64,000 nt of DNA. It comes from Paenibacillus polymyxa M1. GTDB taxonomy: Bacteria; Bacillota; Bacilli; Paenibacillales; Paenibacillaceae. The stretch spans positions 549,001 through 613,000 of the forward strand of contig NC_017542.1 of assembly GCF_000237325.1 (NCBI RefSeq), written 5' to 3'. This document shows, in pieces, positions 49,424 to 59,277 of the stretch; positions within the stretch are counted from its first letter, which is position 1; every line of letters starts with the position of its first letter. Position numbers and translations under genes: made by a program. The notes beneath the pieces were generated by a model. That model did no database searches. It had not been told where the DNA came from and was given only the letters and a program-made list of their open reading frames with translations.

Positions 49424-50056
49424 ATGAAAGTGATTATTTTCGGAGCAACAGGAACAATTGGCAAAGCGTTAGTAAAGGAAGCAATCAAGCGTAAGTATGA
49501 GGTCACGGCGGCAGTGCGCGATCCGCAACGAGTGACAGAGCAAAATGAATATTTGACGGTGGTTCAGGCGGATATTCTAAACCCGAATTCCGTTACGGAG
49601 GTAGCCAAAGGGCACGATGCTATCATTAGCGCCTATGGTCCCAAGTTTGGAGCTGAGGAGGAATTGCTCGAAGCGACTCGTTCTTTACTGGAAGGAACTC
49701 GGCGTTCCGGTGCGGAGCGCATACTTGTCGTTGGCGGAGCGGGTAGTCTGAAAACAGAAAACGGTGAGCGTCTCATGGATACCGCTGAGTTTCCAGAGGA
49801 AGTGAAGCCACTGGCGGCGGCGCACGCTGATGCACTGGAGTTGTACCGTGCTGCGGATGTAGACTGGACATATTGTAGTCCTGCCGGAATTATTGAACCG
49901 GGTAAACGTACAGGACAGTTCCGTATTGGTTTGGATCATTTGGTGGTGGACGAATTAGGCCATAGTCGCATCTCTGTAGAGGATTATGCGGTAGCCCTGA
50001 TTGATGAGTTAGTAGAAGGGGAATTTGTCAATTCCCGCTTTACCGTCGGATATTAA
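49424..50056 (+). CDS. NAD(P)-binding oxidoreductase, YwnB/NmrA-like
   Basis: 210 residues. Rossmann start MKVIIFGATGTIGKALVKEA, with VVGGAGSL and WTYCSPAGIIEPG typical of the atypical SDR group with YwnB-like NAD(P)H-binding proteins. There is no YxxxK catalytic pair in standard place, as usual for this group. Possibly linked to flavin or quinone reduction; substrate unknown. Separate from the preceding GNAT gene by 85 bp. Confidence 0.8.
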   Translation: MKVIIFGATGTIGKALVKEAIKRKYEVTAAVRDPQRVTEQNEYLTVVQADILNPNSVTEVAKGHDAIISAYGPKFGAEEELLEATRSLLEGTRRSGAERILVVGGAGSLKTENGERLMDTAEFPEEVKPLAAAHADALELYRAADVDWTYCSPAGIIEPGKRTGQFRIGLDHLVVDELGHSRISVEDYAVALIDELVEGEFVNSRFTVGY

Positions 50057-50089
50057 TCACAGGGATGGCTGTATGGGAGGCGAATAAGC

Positions 50090-51730
50090 ATGTATATGGT
50101 GACCGCCGAACAAATGCGGCAACTGGATCGGTACACGATTGATAAGCTGGGGATCCCGGCCCTGACCTTGATGGAAAATGCCGGGCGAGCAGTAGCTGAC
50201 GAGGTACTGAAACTTTGTGCTGAGAGACGTGGAAAAAGCGGTGGCATAAATGAGGTTACACACACAGGAGCGGGGGATGTACCGGAACATGGCAGTGTTA
50301 TACGGACGGATTCATCGAGCCGAGGGCGATATGATGTATGTGAACGAGCACACTGGTATATCCTCGTTGGTAAAGGCAACAACGGCGGTGACGGACTGGT
50401 GGCAGCCCGCCATCTGACCGATGCAGGTCTGCGCGTCACCGTTGTGTATGCCGAGCCGCCTGAAACGCTACGCGGTGAAGTGGCTGCCCAGCGCGACATC
50501 ATCGCGGCGCTGGATATCCCGGTTATCCTCTATGGTTGGGATAACCTCGAACTGCACGGTGCCTCCGGCATCGTCGATGCCCTGCTGGGCACGGGCACGC
50601 AAGGTCCACCGCGTGAACCCTATGCCTCGCTAATCCGCGAGGCCAATGCCAGCGGCGCGCCAATCGTGTCGGTAGACGTGCCTAGCGGCCTCGACGCCGA
50701 CACAGGTGCACTGCACGAGCCGTGCATTCATGCGCGTGTCACCGTATGCCTCGCCTACTTGAAGTGTGGGCTCGCCCAATATCCGGGCGCCGGAAACGCT
50801 GGTGATGTGGTGGTACGCTACATCGGTATTCCGCCCAGCCTTGCCCGTGAGCACGGCGTACAGTTGCAGCTCCTGACCAGCGCTACGCTACGCGACGCGC
50901 TGGACGTGGATGTCAGCCGTAGTCGTGTGCCGGACGGGCACAAGGGCACCTACGGCCACGTTCTGGTCGCAGCAGGAAGTCTGCGCATGAGCGGTGCAGG
51001 CCTACTGGCTGCACGCGCCGCCTTGCGCATCGGCAGCGGCCTTGTGACGTGGGCGGTGCCTGAGGCACTGCTTCCGCGCGTCATTGGTGCCGCGCCGGAG
51101 CTGATGCTCGCTGCCGCAGCAACAGGCGGAGACGGCGAATGGAACGCCGACTCCGCAGCCGAGCTGCTACAGCTCGCGCAGGCGCGCGATGTGCTGGCCG
51201 TCGGGCCCGGCCTCGGCCGCTTCGCAGGGGACACTGGCTGGCTGCGCCGCCTGTGGGAGGAATACAGCGGTCCGCTCGTGCTCGATGCGGACGCCTTAAA
51301 CATCCTGGCCTCGGCGGAGCTGGATGCCTGGAAGTCGAGAGATGCGGCGGTCGTGTTAACGCCGCACCCCGGTGAAATGGCTCGTCTGCTGGGCATACCG
51401 ACAGCAGAGGTGCAGCGTGACCGAATCAGCCATGCCCGGGAATACGCCCGGACACGCGGAGTCACGCTGGTGCTCAAGGGAGCACGCACGGTCATCGCGT
51501 GTCCCGACGGAAACGCCTATGTCAATACCACAGGCCATGCCGGGATGGCGACAGGCGGTGCGGGCGATGTGCTGACCGGCATCATCGCAGGGTTGTTGGC
51601 CCAAGGCTTGAACGCTTCGCAGGCAGCAGCCTTTGGCGTGTATCTGCATGGCGCGGCTGGGGAAACGGCCGCGCGCCAACGCCAGCATCCCGCCTCAGTG
51701 GTAGCTGGCGATATTATTGAAGCCCTATAA
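50090..51730 (+). CDS. nnrDE: Bifunctional NAD(P)H-hydrate epimerase and ADP-dependent dehydratase
   Basis: 546 residues. The N-terminal YjeF_N epimerase (1-230) has LTLMENAGRAVADEV and VGKGNNGGDGLVAARHL. The C-terminal ribokinase-like dehydratase (250-545) has GHKGTYGHVLVAAGS, VLTPHPGEMARLLG and the signature GHAGMATGGAGDVLTGIIAGLLAQG. It repairs damaged NADHX and NADPHX in the cytosol. The middle part (about 50400-51500) is far richer in G+C than its neighbours, which may reflect exchange with a high-G+C relative. Overlaps the convergent next gene by 17 bp. Confidence 0.92.
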   Translation: MYMVTAEQMRQLDRYTIDKLGIPALTLMENAGRAVADEVLKLCAERRGKSGGINEVTHTGAGDVPEHGSVIRTDSSSRGRYDVCERAHWYILVGKGNNGGDGLVAARHLTDAGLRVTVVYAEPPETLRGEVAAQRDIIAALDIPVILYGWDNLELHGASGIVDALLGTGTQGPPREPYASLIREANASGAPIVSVDVPSGLDADTGALHEPCIHARVTVCLAYLKCGLAQYPGAGNAGDVVVRYIGIPPSLAREHGVQLQLLTSATLRDALDVDVSRSRVPDGHKGTYGHVLVAAGSLRMSGAGLLAARAALRIGSGLVTWAVPEALLPRVIGAAPELMLAAAATGGDGEWNADSAAELLQLAQARDVLAVGPGLGRFAGDTGWLRRLWEEYSGPLVLDADALNILASAELDAWKSRDAAVVLTPHPGEMARLLGIPTAEVQRDRISHAREYARTRGVTLVLKGARTVIACPDGNAYVNTTGHAGMATGGAGDVLTGIIAGLLAQGLNASQAAAFGVYLHGAAGETAARQRQHPASVVAGDIIEAL

Positions 51731-52208
51731 TCCATAGCAGCAGTGGCAGGAGGAAGGCCAGCATGATCTGTACTCCATATTCACGGTTCAGCCAGTGCCT
51801 TCCCCCATAATAAAGCAGTGTAATCCCTGCACCTGCTATGCCGTTGCTCCATGATATGCCCGTTCCAGCAGGCGACATCAAAGATCCTAGCAGGAGAAAG
51901 ACACTGGACCCTACGGCAAGGTATAGCGTGAACTGCTCAGGCTTGCGAAGCCAGGGTAAAAGATCACGTAGCGCATCAGCGGCAAGAGCCGCCGGAAGGG
52001 CAAAGCCATAGGCCCACAACTGCGCGGTCAGTTCACCGCTATTGCCTGCTATACTCACAGGCAATCCCGTTATTTCCTCTGTCAGATAGCAGTAGACCCA
52101 TAAGAGACCAAAAACCAATCCTCCACAGGCTAGCTTATTCAGGGCATAACAACCAAGCTCCATCCGCCAAGGCATTTTGGAATTAAACTCATTCCAAGGC
52201 TGTCTCAT
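51714..52208 (-). CDS. Small integral membrane protein, unknown function
   Basis: 164 residues with about five helices (LACGGLVFGLLWVYCYL, LWAYGFALPAALAADALRD, FTLYLAVGSSVFLLLGSL, IAGAGITLLYYGG, VQIMLAFLLPLLLWIIGL). The 3' end overlaps the convergent nnrDE by 17 bp. A gene start behind GGAGGGAGT is plausible. No family recognised. Confidence 0.65.
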   Translation of the reverse strand: MRQPWNEFNSKMPWRMELGCYALNKLACGGLVFGLLWVYCYLTEEITGLPVSIAGNSGELTAQLWAYGFALPAALAADALRDLLPWLRKPEQFTLYLAVGSSVFLLLGSLMSPAGTGISWSNGIAGAGITLLYYGGRHWLNREYGVQIMLAFLLPLLLWIIGLQ

Positions 52209-52378
52209 ATTGCGACTCCCTCCTCATTTCAATCGGTAAATCAAAACCATTCAAGGAATTTATTTTCAATTACAATCCGCTTACCGTTTGCGACATTTGA
52301 GTTTACGTTAGCTGTGTATCATGTTCCTAAGCGAAATAAAGATTGCGGATAGCCGCGGTACGGAAAGGCGGGGATTGC

Positions 52379-53215
52379 ATGATACAGGCGGTTATTTTTA
52401 ATCTTGAAAGTACATTGTTAGACCCCGGAGGACGGGGCTTAATCCAGGGAATGTGCGACATCTTCAGATGGAAGGGCATACAGGTAACTGAAGAGCAGGT
52501 ATCTCATGGACGGGGACTGCCCATCCGGGATCATATTGCGAATGTGCTCGGACTTTCAGAGGTTCGTAGAAAATGGTTAGAGTGCTTTGGTGCGCATCCT
52601 GGCAGAATGGATATTGAGCATATTTATCTTGAGCTTGTCCCTGTTCTTCGCTCTTTGATCCAAGGGGCTGAGACTGCTACCGGTATAGATAGGGCGCTGC
52701 AGGAGCTTCAAGATCGCCGCATTCAGTCAGGCGCTACTGCATCTTGCCCGATGGAGATGCTGAGTCACGTATTCACGCCTGCACAGTCACCCTATACACT
52801 GGATTGCATGGTAGCCCCTTGTGAAGTTTCGCAGGGAAGGCCTTATCCGTGGATGATCTATGAAATTGCACATCGCCTGCAGGTATTCCCGCTTAGCGAT
52901 ATTGTAAAGGTAGGAGACACAGCAGCCGATATGCAAGAAGGACGGAATGCCGGCGTTTGGACGATTGGTGTGTTGAACCATAACGAGAGTGCTTTGACCC
53001 CGGATCACACTACAAGCTGTGAAACGGACGACAGAGTATCTGAGGAACGACGCAGACAAAGTATATATGGCTTGAAAAGGGCAGGGGCCCACATCGTGAT
53101 GAACTCGGTCGCTGACTTGCCGCGTATTTTGCGTGAAATTGAAATGCTCCAGCATACGGGAGGCTATCCTTCTTATATGAAACCGATGAAAACAGCCGCG
53201 GCTCCCCCATCGTGA
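52379..53215 (+). CDS. HAD-superfamily phosphonatase-like protein lacking the nucleophile
   Basis: 278 residues from the ATG at 52379, which starts the first HAD strand. Motif I reads VIFNLESTLLD where active HAD enzymes have a DxDxT or DxAGT nucleophile; Asn8 replaces the Asp. The helical cap resembles phosphonoacetaldehyde hydrolase (VSHGRGLPIRDHI, close to the ARxxMGxxKxxHI pattern). Motif IV VGDTAADMQEGRNAGVWTIGV is intact. A likely pseudo-enzyme, perhaps a binding or regulatory protein. No phosphonate genes nearby. Confidence 0.8.
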   Translation: MIQAVIFNLESTLLDPGGRGLIQGMCDIFRWKGIQVTEEQVSHGRGLPIRDHIANVLGLSEVRRKWLECFGAHPGRMDIEHIYLELVPVLRSLIQGAETATGIDRALQELQDRRIQSGATASCPMEMLSHVFTPAQSPYTLDCMVAPCEVSQGRPYPWMIYEIAHRLQVFPLSDIVKVGDTAADMQEGRNAGVWTIGVLNHNESALTPDHTTSCETDDRVSEERRRQSIYGLKRAGAHIVMNSVADLPRILREIEMLQHTGGYPSYMKPMKTAAAPPS

Positions 53216-53316
53216 GAATAACGGCACAACTCTTAAGTACCTTTAATAGACCTTCTAGGTTATATATGTATGCATCTATCTGGATAAAGGTGTATTCAGT
53301 CCGACTTTCTAACCTC

Positions 53317-53352
53317 AAAAGGAGCATTCGCATGTTAGCGAATGCTCCTTTT
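53317..53352 (+). terminator. Rho-independent terminator
   Basis: AAAAGGAGCATTCGC..GCGAATGCTCCTTTT, 15-bp stem, 6-nt loop. Ends the HAD-like gene. Confidence 0.82.
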
Positions 53353-53379
53353 GAATGTACTCCCTTTCGTCTGGAAAAT

Positions 53380-53425
53380 GACCCGTAAGATAGACACTTT
53401 AGATCAAGTGTCCATCTTACGGGTC
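53380..53425 (-). terminator. Terminator of the chemoreceptor gene
   Basis: GACCCGTAAGAT..GACACTT paired with its complement, about 20 bp with one mismatch, T-rich on the minus-strand exit. Confidence 0.78.
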
Positions 53426-53442
53426 ACAGTTCACCGAAATCA

Positions 53443-55197
53443 TTATTGGTCTGAACTCTTCACCCGGAACTGATCAGCATGACGCTGTAGATTGTTTGAT
53501 AGTGTAGTCAGATTACGTGCTACTGCGGATAGTTCTTTTACCGCTAAAGCCTGCTTCTGTGCGCTTGCGGATACGTCTTCCGTCATTCCGGCAGTTTGCT
53601 GCGCCGCGCTGGCTGTGTGATTCAGATGTTGATCTACGCTGTGACGTACCTCGTGCATTTCTGTCGTCAATTGGGCCAAATGTGCAGCAAGTTCCTGAAC
53701 TTCCTCTGAAACCTGGGTGACTTTGTCAACAGACTGTAAACATAATGCAATTTGTTTTTCTTGTTCATTGACAGTGTTTATATTTTGATCAAATTGATCG
53801 CCCATTTGCTCAATTTGCTCGACAAAGCTGCTTAGGATTTGGTCGATTTCACGAATGGACATGGCAGATTGTTGGGCAAGTTGTCCCATCTCATGAGCTA
53901 CGACAGAAAAGCCTTTACCAGCTTCCCCTGCACGCGAGGCCTCAATCGAGGCATTAAAGGATAAAATCTGCGTCTGCTTTACGATGCCCTGTACCTGCTG
54001 CCCGATGTTAGCTGCTTCGCGGGATTTTTCAGTTAGTGCGTGTGACATACGCTGCATCTGCTTGATTCGCAGGGCGCTTTCTCGTCCCTTCTCCAATAGC
54101 TGTTCATGTTCACTGGCTACCTGATTACGGACCTTATTGAGATGGCGCGCCGTATCCGTAAACTGGTGCACATGGCTTCCGACTTCATCCAGCGTTTGCC
54201 CTAAGCGGTCAGATTGCTGAACCGATTCTAACGTTTGATCCGCTTGGTTTGTAGATACATCGGCAATTTGCTGAAGTGTGCGGGACAGTTCCTCAGTCTG
54301 ATGGAGTGTTCCTTCTGTTGTCACGACGATATTCTCCGATGCTTGCTGAAGTGTACTTGAACTGCTTTGAATGTCCACAATCATATTGGACATGGCTTCC
54401 ACCATTCGGTTCGTCAAGCCGCTGATTTCACCTAGCTGATCATACGTAACTTGCTGCGATGTAACCGTAAGATTGCCGTCGGCTACTTGCTCCAGTGTAT
54501 TTTTAATGAATCGCACCTGACGCAGTATTCGACGGGTTACCAGCACCATTGCCGCAATGGAAATGATCAGAATGATGGAGACCACAGGGATAACTAGCCG
54601 GTAGGCCTCAGGCAGGGTTTTCTCGTATACTTCAGTTACAGAGGCAAGGGATCTGTCAATTCCCAGATAGCCTATGATGGTTCCATCTGTATCCTTAATG
54701 GGTGTAAAGGAAGAAAACATCGTTCCCCAATCAGGGTCCGTTGTGATATCTGTAGTGACCGTCTCCCCTTGTTTCAATCTATCTGCCGTTTCTTTACGGG
54801 TGAAACTAACAGGGCTTCCAAAAGGACTGTAGTCTTTGTCGTCCCAAGCAGCTCCGTCCACCGTGAGCTTCCACTCATCGCCAACACGGTTGTACATATA
54901 CATATACAGGACTCCGCTTTGCAGCCTAAGCGTATTTAACTCGTTCCGAAGTTCTTTATACTCGCTGCTCTGCTCGGATGGATTCGTATTTAAGCTTTTG
55001 ACAGCTGATTTGTCCAATAGCTTGGCCGTATTCACTGCCAGCGCTTCATTGTTGAGCTGCATGGTTGATAGAGAAGCATTCTGAATAGATAGTTTGGTCG
55101 TCCACAGAATCATGACGCCAATCACAACTAAAGGAATGAGCAAGATGAAGTAGAGTTTGGATTGTAATCCCATTCTTTTTTTGACTTTGCTTTTCAT
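53443..55197 (-). CDS. Methyl-accepting chemotaxis protein
   Basis: 584 residues. First membrane helix (LYFILLIPLVVIGVMILW), a periplasm-side sensor of about 170 residues with a Cache-like end (GTMFSSFTPIKDTDGTIIGYLGIDRSL), second helix (VIPVVSIILIISIAAMVLV), HAMP (RRILRQVRFIKNTLEQVADGN) and a coiled signalling domain with the hairpin tip QILSFNASIEASRAGEAGKGFSVVAHEM in two parts. Sends ligand signals to CheA/CheW. AAGGAGC precedes the ATG. Ligand unknown. Confidence 0.93.
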   Translation of the reverse strand: MKSKVKKRMGLQSKLYFILLIPLVVIGVMILWTTKLSIQNASLSTMQLNNEALAVNTAKLLDKSAVKSLNTNPSEQSSEYKELRNELNTLRLQSGVLYMYMYNRVGDEWKLTVDGAAWDDKDYSPFGSPVSFTRKETADRLKQGETVTTDITTDPDWGTMFSSFTPIKDTDGTIIGYLGIDRSLASVTEVYEKTLPEAYRLVIPVVSIILIISIAAMVLVTRRILRQVRFIKNTLEQVADGNLTVTSQQVTYDQLGEISGLTNRMVEAMSNMIVDIQSSSSTLQQASENIVVTTEGTLHQTEELSRTLQQIADVSTNQADQTLESVQQSDRLGQTLDEVGSHVHQFTDTARHLNKVRNQVASEHEQLLEKGRESALRIKQMQRMSHALTEKSREAANIGQQVQGIVKQTQILSFNASIEASRAGEAGKGFSVVAHEMGQLAQQSAMSIREIDQILSSFVEQIEQMGDQFDQNINTVNEQEKQIALCLQSVDKVTQVSEEVQELAAHLAQLTTEMHEVRHSVDQHLNHTASAAQQTAGMTEDVSASAQKQALAVKELSAVARNLTTLSNNLQRHADQFRVKSSDQ

Positions 55198-55318
55198 AAT
55201 ATGCTCCTTACTATATTATTTCACCTTCATATAATATCGTGTTCAAGTAGGGAAATATGAATAGTATTTCATATGTTTCATGAAAATTTTGCGCATTTGT
55301 GCAAATTTCATCCCATAG

Positions 55319-55356
55319 AAAAAAGCCTTAACTCAGTAATAACCGAGTTAAGGCTT
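55319..55356 (-). terminator. Terminator of the nrd operon
   Basis: AAGCCTTAACTC..GAGTTAAGGCTT with TTTTTCT on the minus-strand exit. Confidence 0.85.
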
Positions 55357-55368
55357 GTAGCGTATGAC

Positions 55369-56400
55369 TTACAAATCGTCAAATCCGTTGTCATCTCCGA
55401 CTTTGCCATAATTGCGTGATTTTGCTTCAAAAAAGTCCGTTTTTGTTGCATTCAGGGCTTCATCCGAAAATGGCTTGATCCAAGGCATACTATTTATATC
55501 TACACCTTCATAGGCTTTGTCCATACCCAGAAGTCTCAGGCGCATGTTTGCCATGTATTTGATATAATCGCTCAGCTCGTTCAAGTCAATGCCACGAACC
55601 TCCTTGAGCGTATAATGTGCCCAATTCGTTTCCAGCTCCACAGCGCGGTTGATCATACGATAGACGTAGTCCATGTTCTCTTTCGTGTTCAGCTCAGGGA
55701 AATCAGCCAAAAGCTGCTTGAACACTTCGGCAAAGAAGTAGCAATGCTGATTTTCATCGCGCTGAATATACGAGATCATCTGGCTGGTAGCCATCATTTT
55801 TTGGTCACGAGCCAAATTGTAAAAGAAGGCAAACGTACTGTAAAAGAAAATACCTTCCAGAATCAAATCCGCTACCATCGCTTGGAAGAAGGTTTGGGGA
55901 TTCTGCTCATCGCGGAATTCCTGGTAAATGGCCGAGATGAATGTGTTGCGCTCCAGCAGGACAGGATCGTTTTTCCAGTATTCAAAAATTTCTTTCTGCT
56001 CCTGCTCCGATACCAGGGAAGATAGCACGTAAGAGTAGGACTGGTTATGCACGACTTCCTGTTGTCCGATAATGGCCGAAATGGCTTCCAGCGAGGAATC
56101 GGTAAAATATCGTTTTACATCTCCGACAAACATGGTCTGCATGGAATCCAGCACGGCCAGCAGGCCGATATTAATTTTGAAGGTGCGCTGTTCTTCGGCA
56201 TCCAGCATAGGGAACTGGGACGCATCCTTGGACATCGGAATTTCATCCGGGATCCAGTGGTTCAGCAGCAGTACTTTATATAGTTTGTACATATGCGGCA
56301 TCCGAATATCATTCCAGTTCAGAATACCGGAGTTTTCGCCTTCAATAATACGGGTAGAGCGGTTAGGCGCTTCTGTGTTAAAAATCTTTTGTAACTGCAT
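55369..56400 (-). CDS. nrdB: Ribonucleotide reductase class Ia small subunit
   Basis: 343 residues. Di-iron ligands and radical Tyr appear in order: Asp in AVLDSMQ, Glu-xx-His-xxx-Tyr in QEVVHNQSYSY, Glu in LILEGIFFYS, and Glu-xx-His in RDENQHCYF. It holds the tyrosyl radical used by the alpha subunit to make deoxyribonucleotides. It lies 20 bp after the alpha gene in one operon under NrdR control. No NrdI is encoded beside it. Confidence 0.93.
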   Translation of the reverse strand: MQLQKIFNTEAPNRSTRIIEGENSGILNWNDIRMPHMYKLYKVLLLNHWIPDEIPMSKDASQFPMLDAEEQRTFKINIGLLAVLDSMQTMFVGDVKRYFTDSSLEAISAIIGQQEVVHNQSYSYVLSSLVSEQEQKEIFEYWKNDPVLLERNTFISAIYQEFRDEQNPQTFFQAMVADLILEGIFFYSTFAFFYNLARDQKMMATSQMISYIQRDENQHCYFFAEVFKQLLADFPELNTKENMDYVYRMINRAVELETNWAHYTLKEVRGIDLNELSDYIKYMANMRLRLLGMDKAYEGVDINSMPWIKPFSDEALNATKTDFFEAKSRNYGKVGDDNGFDDL

Positions 56401-56420
56401 GAGAGCCTCTCTCCTTTAGT

Positions 56421-58754
56421 TTAGGATGCGCAGCTTTCGCATTCTTCAATCGTCAGTGCGCGGCTGCGTACATAATAGGTCGACTTCATACCTGATTTCC
56501 AAGCATGGATGTGCAGCTCTAAAAATTCGGTAGCTTTAATATCTGGGCGCACATACAGGTTAAAGCTTTGACCTTGGTCAATATGACGCTGACGTGCAGA
56601 AGCCATGTTGATCGAAGCATGTTGATCCAGCAAGAAAGCTGTTTTGTAGTACCAGATGGTTTTTTCATTCAAGTCTGGTGCAGGGTTAGCGATCTTGTAG
56701 GTTGTTTTCTCTTCATAGGAAAGCAACTCATACAGTGGATCAATGCTAGCGGTAGAGCCTGCAATGATGGACGTGGAACCATTAGGCGCGATGGCGAACA
56801 GCCATGCGTTACGGACACCGTTTTGTTGGACTTCTTCCGCAAGCTCGCTCCACTCGGATGTAGTGACGAATTTGCCTTCACGTGTACCGTCTGTATAGCC
56901 ACGGGAAGTGAAATAATGCCCGGTCGCCCAGTCGGAACCCTCGAATTTGGCATAACGGCCTTTTTCTTTCGCCAGCTCCATGCTGGATTTTACAGCCAGG
57001 TAGTTGATTTTTTCATACAAATGATCGTTATAGGTTACCGCTTCATCGGACTCCCAGCGGATGCCCTCAAGTGCGAGCAGATGATGCAGCCCAAATGTAC
57101 CCAAGCCGACTGCACGATATTGGCTGTTCGTGTATTGTGCTTGCAGCACCTCAATGTTGTTGATGTCAATAACATTATCCAGCATACGTACCTGAATCGG
57201 TACGAGACGATCCAGCACACCTGCCGGAACAGCACGAGCCAGATGAATGGAGTTCAGGTTGCACACCACAAAGTCGCCAGGAATTTTGGAAATAACAATG
57301 CGTGTTTGTCCGTCCTTGGTGACCAGTTCTTCTTTTTCTACTACCGTTGCAGATTGATTTTGCATAATTTCCGTACACAGGTTGGAGGAATACACCATAC
57401 CATGGGCACGGTTCGGGTTAGCCCGGTTTACCGTATCGCGGTAGAACATGTACGGCGTACCTGTTTCCAACTGTGATTTCATTAGACGCTTCATGATGTC
57501 AATGGCAGGCACTGTAATACGAGAGAGGATCGGATGCTTTGACGCCTCCTCATACTTCTCGCGGAAGGAGCCTGAACCGAAGGCTTCATCATAAAAATCT
57601 TCCAGTCCCAGTGGACGACCCTTGTCATCTTTCCAGCCCATGACCTTCTTCACTTCATGCGGACAGAACAGATTCCATTCGCCCCGTGCTTCGACCCGCT
57701 CCATGAACAGATCGGGTAGACATACGCCGTGGAACACATCATGCGCACGCATCCGCTCGTCACCGTTGTTCAGCTTTAGGTCCAGGAATGCCAGAATGTC
57801 TTTGTGGAATACGTCCAGATAAACAGCAATTGCACCTTTGCGTGTACCCAGTTGGTCTACGCTAACCGCTGTATTGTTCAACTGGCGAATCCAAGGAATA
57901 ACACCAGAGCTTGTATTTTTATGTCCGCGGATATCGGAGCCGCGCGCTCGTACTTTACCGAGGTATACGCCGATGCCGCCACCCATTTTGCTAAGACGGG
58001 CTACATCGGTATTGGAATCAAAAATACCTTCCAGTGAGTCGTCTACGGTGTCGATAAAGCAGCTGGAAAGCTGTCCAGCCACCTTTTTTCCGGCATTAGA
58101 CATGGTAGGTGTAGCTGCTGTCATGTACATGTTGCTCATCGCCCAGTATGCTTCCTTAACCAACTCCATACGCTTGTCGGCAGGCTCTTGATGCATCAGG
58201 TACATTGCGATAATCATGTAGCGTTCTTGCGGAAGTTCCATCACGCGTCCGTCAAAATCATTGGCCAAATAGCGCTCAGACAGCGTCAACAGTCCGATAT
58301 AGTCGAATAGCAGGTCATTCTGCGGCAATATGGAATCGCCGAGTTCATCAATCTGCTCCTTGGTGTAGCAGTCAAGCAGCTCTTGACGGTAGATTCCTTT
58401 TTGAACTAAATCGGTGATCAGTGGATAAAAGGCGCCGTAAGGCTCGTCTGCATACGATTTGTAACGGCGGTGAGTAGCTGCTTTTTTATATAAAGAAGTG
58501 AGCAAAGCACGCGCAGCGGCAAATTTCCAGTCCGGTTCTTCCTTGCTAACCAGTTCAAGGGCAGCCATTGCAAATGCATTGCTAATTTCATCCCCCGTGA
58601 CTTCATCCCGGCGCAGCTTACTGGTTACACCGCGAATAAGTCGATCTTTATCCAGCTTGTCCAGCCCGCTGAGCACACGGTCAGCATATACGGATATACG
58701 TATTTCATCAAAAGCCAACTGGCGATTGTTTGGTTTGGTTACGAGTTGTGGCAT
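56421..58754 (-). CDS. nrdA: Ribonucleotide reductase class I large subunit
   Basis: 777 residues. An N-terminal ATP cone (about 5-95, the allosteric activity site) precedes the catalytic barrel. Redox Cys is in GQLSSCFIDT, the thiyl Cys and Glu in NLCTEIMQ, the partner Cys in VVCNLNSIH. The C-terminal shuttle pair is CESCAS. Start 58754 lies behind AGGAATTAA; the longer frame to 58910 has no ribosome site. Cotranscribed with nrdB. Two NrdR boxes lie 200-250 bp upstream. Confidence 0.93.
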   Translation of the reverse strand: MPQLVTKPNNRQLAFDEIRISVYADRVLSGLDKLDKDRLIRGVTSKLRRDEVTGDEISNAFAMAALELVSKEEPDWKFAAARALLTSLYKKAATHRRYKSYADEPYGAFYPLITDLVQKGIYRQELLDCYTKEQIDELGDSILPQNDLLFDYIGLLTLSERYLANDFDGRVMELPQERYMIIAMYLMHQEPADKRMELVKEAYWAMSNMYMTAATPTMSNAGKKVAGQLSSCFIDTVDDSLEGIFDSNTDVARLSKMGGGIGVYLGKVRARGSDIRGHKNTSSGVIPWIRQLNNTAVSVDQLGTRKGAIAVYLDVFHKDILAFLDLKLNNGDERMRAHDVFHGVCLPDLFMERVEARGEWNLFCPHEVKKVMGWKDDKGRPLGLEDFYDEAFGSGSFREKYEEASKHPILSRITVPAIDIMKRLMKSQLETGTPYMFYRDTVNRANPNRAHGMVYSSNLCTEIMQNQSATVVEKEELVTKDGQTRIVISKIPGDFVVCNLNSIHLARAVPAGVLDRLVPIQVRMLDNVIDINNIEVLQAQYTNSQYRAVGLGTFGLHHLLALEGIRWESDEAVTYNDHLYEKINYLAVKSSMELAKEKGRYAKFEGSDWATGHYFTSRGYTDGTREGKFVTTSEWSELAEEVQQNGVRNAWLFAIAPNGSTSIIAGSTASIDPLYELLSYEEKTTYKIANPAPDLNEKTIWYYKTAFLLDQHASINMASARQRHIDQGQSFNLYVRPDIKATEFLELHIHAWKSGMKSTYYVRSRALTIEECESCAS

Positions 58755-58952
58755 AGGATTAATTCCTCGCTTTCTTGATTTGGAATTCATACTTAGGGAA
58801 TAGGCATGAAAATGATCTGAGAAAAGAAAATGATGAAAAAAGCGATGGTCAGACAGCATTTTGGGGCTGTATGTAATCCAATAACATAGAAATAGCGATG
58901 CGCCTGCCAATGAAGGGGAAAAAGATGGTTCCCGTAGGATTTATCGGCTACA

Positions 58953-58968
58953 TCACTATATTTAGAGG
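58953..58968. promoter_or_regulatory. NrdR box 2 (proximal)
   Basis: TCACTATATTTAGAGG fits ACACWATATMTWGTGT at 12 of 16 positions and lies exactly 31 bp from the other box. Confidence 0.7.
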
Positions 58969-58983
58969 TGTTATGAATATTTA

Positions 58984-58999
58984 ACCCAACATATTGTGT
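58984..58999. promoter_or_regulatory. NrdR box 1 (distal)
   Basis: On the minus strand ACACAATATGTTGGGT, 13-14 of 16 to the consensus. Two boxes three helical turns apart are the known NrdR arrangement. Confidence 0.75.
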
Positions 59000-59277
59000 A
59001 TATAAACTTAAAATTTCAAATAAGTGCAAGGAGTATTATAGCAACATTCGAAGCCATACGTAAAGGAAAAGGACTGGAAAATCAAAATATGCAGAGAAGT
59101 AACGGGCTGTATTTGAATTGAGACGGAGTGAACGGTACAATAAATAATATAGAGGTTTCCTACGGAAACAAGCAGTATACATATGGAACTTTTCTTGCAA
59201 AACAAGGTTGCTTTATGGACTGGGTTTTAGAATCTTAAAAAAAGAAGATTTTTTTAAATTAAAGGAGGAACTTGGTG

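Noticed and set aside
56568..57476. 302-codon plus-strand frame opposite nrdA
   Set aside because: It is the antisense shadow of a strongly conserved gene.
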